DNA from: Reticulitermes lucifugus
Lineage: Eukaryota > Arthropoda > Insecta > Blattodea > Rhinotermitidae
NCBI GenBank assembly: GCA_026260175.1
Contig: JAKCWW010007292.1
Span: 2,305 to 25,396, forward strand
Direction: 5' to 3'
DNA: 23,092 nt
Both the position numbers and the translations under genes were made by a program. Shown one piece after another: positions 19,425 to 23,092 of the stretch. Under the pieces are notes generated by a model that saw only the letters and a list, made by a program, of their open reading frames with translations, searched no databases and had not been told where the DNA came from. Every line of letters begins with the position of its first letter. Positions within the stretch are counted from its first letter, which is position 1.

Positions 19425-20797
19425 GGGTACGGCGGGGCTATTCCGTTCATTTCATGTTTGAGGCAAAGAAAGACGAGCTAGAACGTGTTCTCAAAAAATT
19501 ACACCCTGTACAAAATGTAGGTAAATTATTGCTGTTTCTAGCCCACTTTACAGGAAGTGAGAATTTTTACTCTATAGTCACAATTAAATATCAGACGAAG
19601 TGATGTAATAAATAGAAATATCACAAACAGTGAGGCTATTCTGCTCAGCTGTGTGGCCAGTTTGTTCACTTAATTTTAAGCTGCAGAATCACAAGCATTT
19701 TCCACATATGAACTGCTTTCTGCCTACAGCCCCAACACAGACTTCATGATACCACGTATCACATTCCTGGCACTTGATCCAGTCAAACGTTTGCAAAGAT
19801 TGTACTGAAAAATACTTCAAGCCACAGAACCCACATGGCGTGTTTTCATCACTGTCTTCGTGAAGGTCTGGAAAGGCACCCTGATGTTAGGAGCTCGGCG
19901 TTTTTTCTTTTTAGGAATGAATTTCGCATTGCCTTACGTTCTCCACCTTCAGTTTCCTTTTAGCCATTGTTTGTTTAAGATATGAGTCCAAAATAGCATG
20001 TCTTGTCTTTTGCCTCTTTCGGCATTTCTTCATAGACATTTTCTCCTCTGGTTCTGGAACTATAATAATTAACACATTGGTTTTCACTGCTTTAGTTTTG
20101 CTTGGGGGTTAGTGGATGATCCTGCTTCATTTAAGTCTGAAGTAAACTGGAGAAGTGGTGGTCCTGAAGGTTTATGACTTTTGGATGGGATCTTACGAGT
20201 GCCTGCTGAGAGGAAGTCGGCTGAATCTTGTAGAAAGTATGTAGAGGGTAGAAATTTGTCTTCGGGGATGTTTTATACCTTTCATATTAGCAAAGAAGAA
20301 TGCCATTACAATTTTATGTGGAATAATTTATCACTGACGTCATTAAAAGTTCTAACTGAACGGAATAGCCCCTCTCTCACTGGGCGAAATAGCTCCAGGT
20401 ACAGGGTTCATAAATACGCTCCGTCTGAAGGCAGTGACAAAAGACGAACTCCATCTTCTATGCGGAGGCACTTCATAGGACTTTTTCTACAACCAGTGGG
20501 GTTTCCGTCGGAAAATATCGACTATTATGCAAGCTGTGCCCTATCTAAGAAGGCACGTTTTTATAGGACGACCAAAAAAACAATAAAAATCACTGACCTT
20601 TCAAGATTTGAGCTCTGGATACCTAAGATGACAATTTAAAAGCAGCAAACAAGTGCTTGGCGCTGTCGCACACATACACAGGGACACAGTGACTGCAAAA
20701 CAAGATGTCACAAGATGTCGGCTGCGCAAACTGGTTGCGCAGTACATAATTGGCTTATTTTGAACGGAATAGCCCTATGGGCGGATTAGCCCCGCCC
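19425..20797 (-). mobile_element. Degenerate pogo-like DNA transposon with TA ends, 1373 bp
   Basis: The left end is GGGTACGGCGGGGCTATTCC. The right end, reverse-complemented, is GGGCGGGGCTAATCCGCCC. Both are flanked by TA (19423-19424 and 20798-20799). GGGCTATTCCGTTCA recurs just inside the right end and again, inverted like the right end, at about 20358-20372. This suggests two overlapping right ends or a nested insertion. On the minus strand the interior ends with the C-terminal finger of a pogo/jerky-like transposase (19689-19863); the DNA-binding and DDE domains are not recognisable. The plus-strand frames at 19256-19603 and 20181-20639 overlap element sequence and do not resemble proteins. 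Confidence 0.7.
19689..19863 (-). pseudogene. C-terminal PHD-like (C4HC3) finger of a pogo/jerky-type transposase
   Basis: The minus-strand frame reads DEDSDENTPCGFCGL, then a spacer, WIKCQECDTWYHEVCVG, and finally FICGKCL followed by TGA at 19691-19689. The metal ligands are in PHD order: CxxC, CxxC, HxxC, CxxC. Insect pogo/jerky-like transposases often end in an acidic DED patch followed by this WIqC..C..W.H..C finger. Upstream on the minus strand, up to about 20120, basic segments such as VKTNVLIIIVPEPEEK and KRKLKVENVRQ continue in broken frames. It is a relic; the catalytic domain was not found. Confidence 0.72.
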
Positions 20798-20799
20798 TA

Positions 20800-21577
20800 C
20801 TTTATCGGTACGACTTTGTTCTCGCATAAACAAAAAAAAAATATTTGTCTGGGGTTCGTATTGTCTTTACACTGTTTCTCGGATTACACAACACCAAAAC
20901 CGAATTTAAAAAACTCAGGAAGAATTTTATAAGTTCACATTGTCAACAAATTGAAAGATTAGGCCCAATTGCCTGTCACATATTCATTACATCGCCAAGA
21001 GCCAGTCTATATTTTAACATGGGTACTGCAGCCGAAAGCTGCACAGTGACGTCCTGAAATAAACACAGATTGGAAAATAAGTCTTCTGGGATGTGATGCC
21101 CTGTCGACTGGTAAGTAGTTACCGAAGTTTCAAAGGTCAAGCAATGCAAGACACTGCGTGTCTTCTAAACGTCTAAACTTATCAGGTGACAGGGTGCAAC
21201 ATCCCAAAACATTTGAATTTATCAATACCACTGTGATAACCTTAGGTCTTGAAAACCATATACTTTTTTAGAAATATCTTGAAATTTCAAAAAGGATTCA
21301 ACAGCGTGATTTTTGCAGACTTTTATTCCTTGTGTGTTTAACCATGAGGACTTCTCAGGGTCTCTGCAGTTATTTTAAAAAGACACTTGAAATGGTAATC
21401 AAGGAAAGACAGCAGCAACGTTTGCAATACTACAGTATGAGTTGTGGCATGATTGCAGTTTGCTTTCCCCTTTGACGCAAAGTTTGGTTTGCAGTGTTTG
21501 TTGAAGGCGAGTGTGTTACATTGTCGGTAATGTGACTTTATCAATTCGTCATGAAGCAGCTGCATAAAAACTTGAAG
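20800..21577. other. Intergenic DNA with a hairpin followed by AATAAA
   Basis: The perfect hairpin TGCAGC/GCTGCA with loop CGAAA (21027-21043) is followed 15 bases later by AATAAA at 21058-21063. This arrangement looks like the 3' end of a transcribed element or gene, but no recognisable coding sequence precedes it. Nothing else was identified. Confidence 0.35.
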
Positions 21578-21884
21578 CTAGCAAGACTGGCAATGTCGTA
21601 TAACGTAATATTGAGGCGCGTTCGCGGAACCATTGTTGCTGTGGAAAAGCAATAAGTATTACATATTCTGAGTGTGTGTCTGTAGCCTTAGTTATCCAGC
21701 TTGCAAAGCGCATGCGCCGTATTATATTGTCATCTGTGACGTGTCCGGCTCTACCATATTCTTCCACATTATCTCATAAACGGCACGATTTTCGTAAAAG
21801 TCATTGAACATGAAATGTGAGTTTTGATTTTCTCTACAACATTTGTCTGAAACATTACTCATTCTGCGAAGAACTGAGCGAGAT
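21578..21884 (-). repeat. Unnamed interspersed repeat, copy 2
   Basis: The reverse complement aligns end to end with 525-837. The strongest block is 'atcgtgccgtttatgagata' (minus strand of about 21774-21793), followed by 'cagatgacaatataat' and 'caacaatggttccgcg'. Both ends of the match are sharp in the two copies, which suggests the true element ends. No coding capacity or polymerase III boxes were seen. Confidence 0.75.
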
Positions 21885-22335
21885 ATTATCATAAATGTGC
21901 ATAAGTAGTCATGTAAAGTACCCGCTATTCTTGTCAGATTTTAATGAAACTTGAATTTTCTCGACATATTTCCGATTAAATTTCAAATGTCAAATTTTGT
22001 GAAAATCCTTTTAGTGGAAGCCGAGTTGTTCCATGCGAAAAGACAGACAGACATGACGAAGCTAATAGCCGCTTTTCTCACATTTCGAACGTTCCTAAAA
22101 ACTTACTTGAGGCTCTGCATTGTTTTTGGCTTGTCGTATTTTTTAAAGACAGTTATTAGAGTGTTTTTATAATCATTCTGCTACTGACAGGAGGAACTTG
22201 ATGAAGATAATGAACTACGGTTTCCACACGTTTCCACAAGCAACGAGATGTTTATATATATTTAATATGTTTCAGTAGTCTTTTTTGGTGTAATTAATTG
22301 CAACAATAAGTATGCACTCAGAAAAGAGCATGGGG
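21885..22335. other. Intergenic DNA
   Basis: AT-rich, with no recognised gene or repeat. Confidence 0.4.
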
Positions 22336-22339
22336 GCCC

Positions 22340-22642
22340 GGACGAATCAGTCAATATTGTGACTTGGTTCCAGCTGGAAAACCGACGTTTTTTGCCGGCT
22401 GGGCCAAGAAGTTTTTCTCTTCACTATTGTGTCCAGGCTGACTCTGGAGCTCACCCGGCCTCCTGTTTGATGAATACCGGCGGCTCTTTACACTGAACTA
22501 AAGCGGCCGGGGAGGGAAGCCGCCCACTCATCTCCATCTAGTGCCGAGATGAAGAATGTGTGGAGTTACATGCCACTCCCCAACATGCCTTCACGGCCTG
22601 ATGCTTAATTGAGCTCAAAAACAACTTCACCTTTACTTTACC
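22340..22642 (+). mobile_element. SINE A-like element, copy 3, with a different 5' part
   Basis: The 3' half matches SINE A copy 2 in order. 'cctcctgtttgatgaatacc' corresponds to 'cctctgcctgagtgccagg', 'taaagcggccgggga' to 'taaaagcggccggtg', and 'tagtgccgag' to 'catgtgccga'. It ends in the same type of tail, CACCTTTACTTTACC (22628-22642). The 5' part, from 'gggggcccggacgaatcag', shows no tRNA-like A and B boxes, and its start is uncertain. It may be a family with a swapped head or the 3' end of a partner LINE. Confidence 0.6.
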
Positions 22643-23035
22643 TCAAGGACATCCTAAGTCACATATGTAATGTCACTTTGTGTAACTGGGTAACCGATCT
22701 AGTTTATAGGGAGATCATTACATCCAAGCAAGCGTAATTACACGAGTGGTCCAAGAAATACCAGGTTTTATATAACGTGAAGACAAACGGTTATGTTCAT
22801 AAACGTGATTACTGGTCCCTGTTCTGGGCCACTGGAATTCCATTAATGCCTTCATACCCTACTCCATATTATACATTTTAATATTATCCTCACACCTAAT
22901 TCTGTATTTTCCAAATGTCTTCTCTTCAGGTACCTCAGTTGAAATGCTGTACACATGTCTCGTTCTATCACTGTGCTATCGTTCCCATCCGTCTCACGCT
23001 TCTTAATTTGTATCCCTATTAATATGTGGGCCGAT
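22643..23035. other. Intergenic DNA
   Basis: No recognised gene or repeat between the two SINEs. Confidence 0.4.
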
Positions 23036-23092
23036 CCAAGTGGCCGTGCGGTCTAAGGCGTGGGTCTTCGGCCGCTCGCTTACTAGGATCGT
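23036..23092 (+). mobile_element. tRNA-derived SINE, family B, copy 3 (cut by the window end)
   Basis: The head 'agtggccgtgcggtctaagg' and following 'cgtgggtcttcggccgctcg' match the heads of the copies at 9211 and 11644. The A box is TGGCCGTGCGG (23041-23051). The window ends before the B box. Confidence 0.85.

Noticed and set aside
19256-19603. Plus-strand open frame of 115 codons
   Set aside because: It crosses the left terminal repeat of the 19425-20797 element, so it cannot be an original gene.
20181-20639. Plus-strand open frame of 152 codons
   Set aside because: It lies inside the pogo-like element, runs across a duplicated terminal repeat, and its product resembles no protein I recognise.

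Overview
The window looks like AT-rich insect nuclear DNA: one intact protein gene in a large background of degraded mobile elements. The gene (5526-7526, +) encodes a 666-residue, single-exon, divergent ionotropic receptor (IR), a chemoreceptor family restricted to protostomes. Single-exon divergent IRs, abundant tRNA-derived SINEs with (CTTTAC) tails, and RTE, Dong/R4, Penelope and pogo/Tigger relics together fit a large insect genome. Cockroach or termite is my best guess, by inference only.

Layout. 1-525 (-): 5' end and start of the endonuclease domain of an RTE-like retrotransposon, cut by the window edge. 525-837 (+) and 21578-21884 (-): two copies of an unnamed interspersed repeat in opposite orientation. 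1683-1878 (-): tRNA-headed SINE (family A). 3342-4275: two Penelope-like terminal repeats arranged head to head as a diverged palindrome; the right one carries a recognisable hammerhead-ribozyme core and the left one a broken copy. 5526-7526: the IR gene. 7842-7902: GGT/AGT microsatellite. 9211-9452: SINE family B with a perfect 11-bp target duplication. 10996-11425: 430-bp non-autonomous pogo/Tigger element with TA duplication. 11545-12101: SINE A, itself split by a SINE B (11644-11895), both with target duplications. About 13105-13295 (-): third SINE type. 14821-15358 (-): 5'-truncated Dong/R4-like fragment with a restriction-like endonuclease motif, inserted inside an (ATT)n microsatellite. 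16831-17159: four tandem 83-bp units, each able to form a hairpin. 18190-19030 (-): dead pogo/jerky-type transposase. 19425-20797: second pogo-like element with TA ends and the C4HC3 finger tail of a transposase. About 22340-22642: further SINE A-like copy. 23036-23092: start of another SINE B, cut by the window edge.

There is no operon-like or multi-gene pathway here. The IR is the only gene with a full-length conserved protein. Almost every other open frame in the window is short and is explained by a mobile element or by chance. I saw no convincing tRNA, rRNA, CRISPR array or virus gene. The most unusual features are the hammerhead-bearing inverted Penelope-like pair, the nested SINE insertion with both target duplications readable, the Dong/R4 insertion in its expected microsatellite target, and the hairpin minisatellite.
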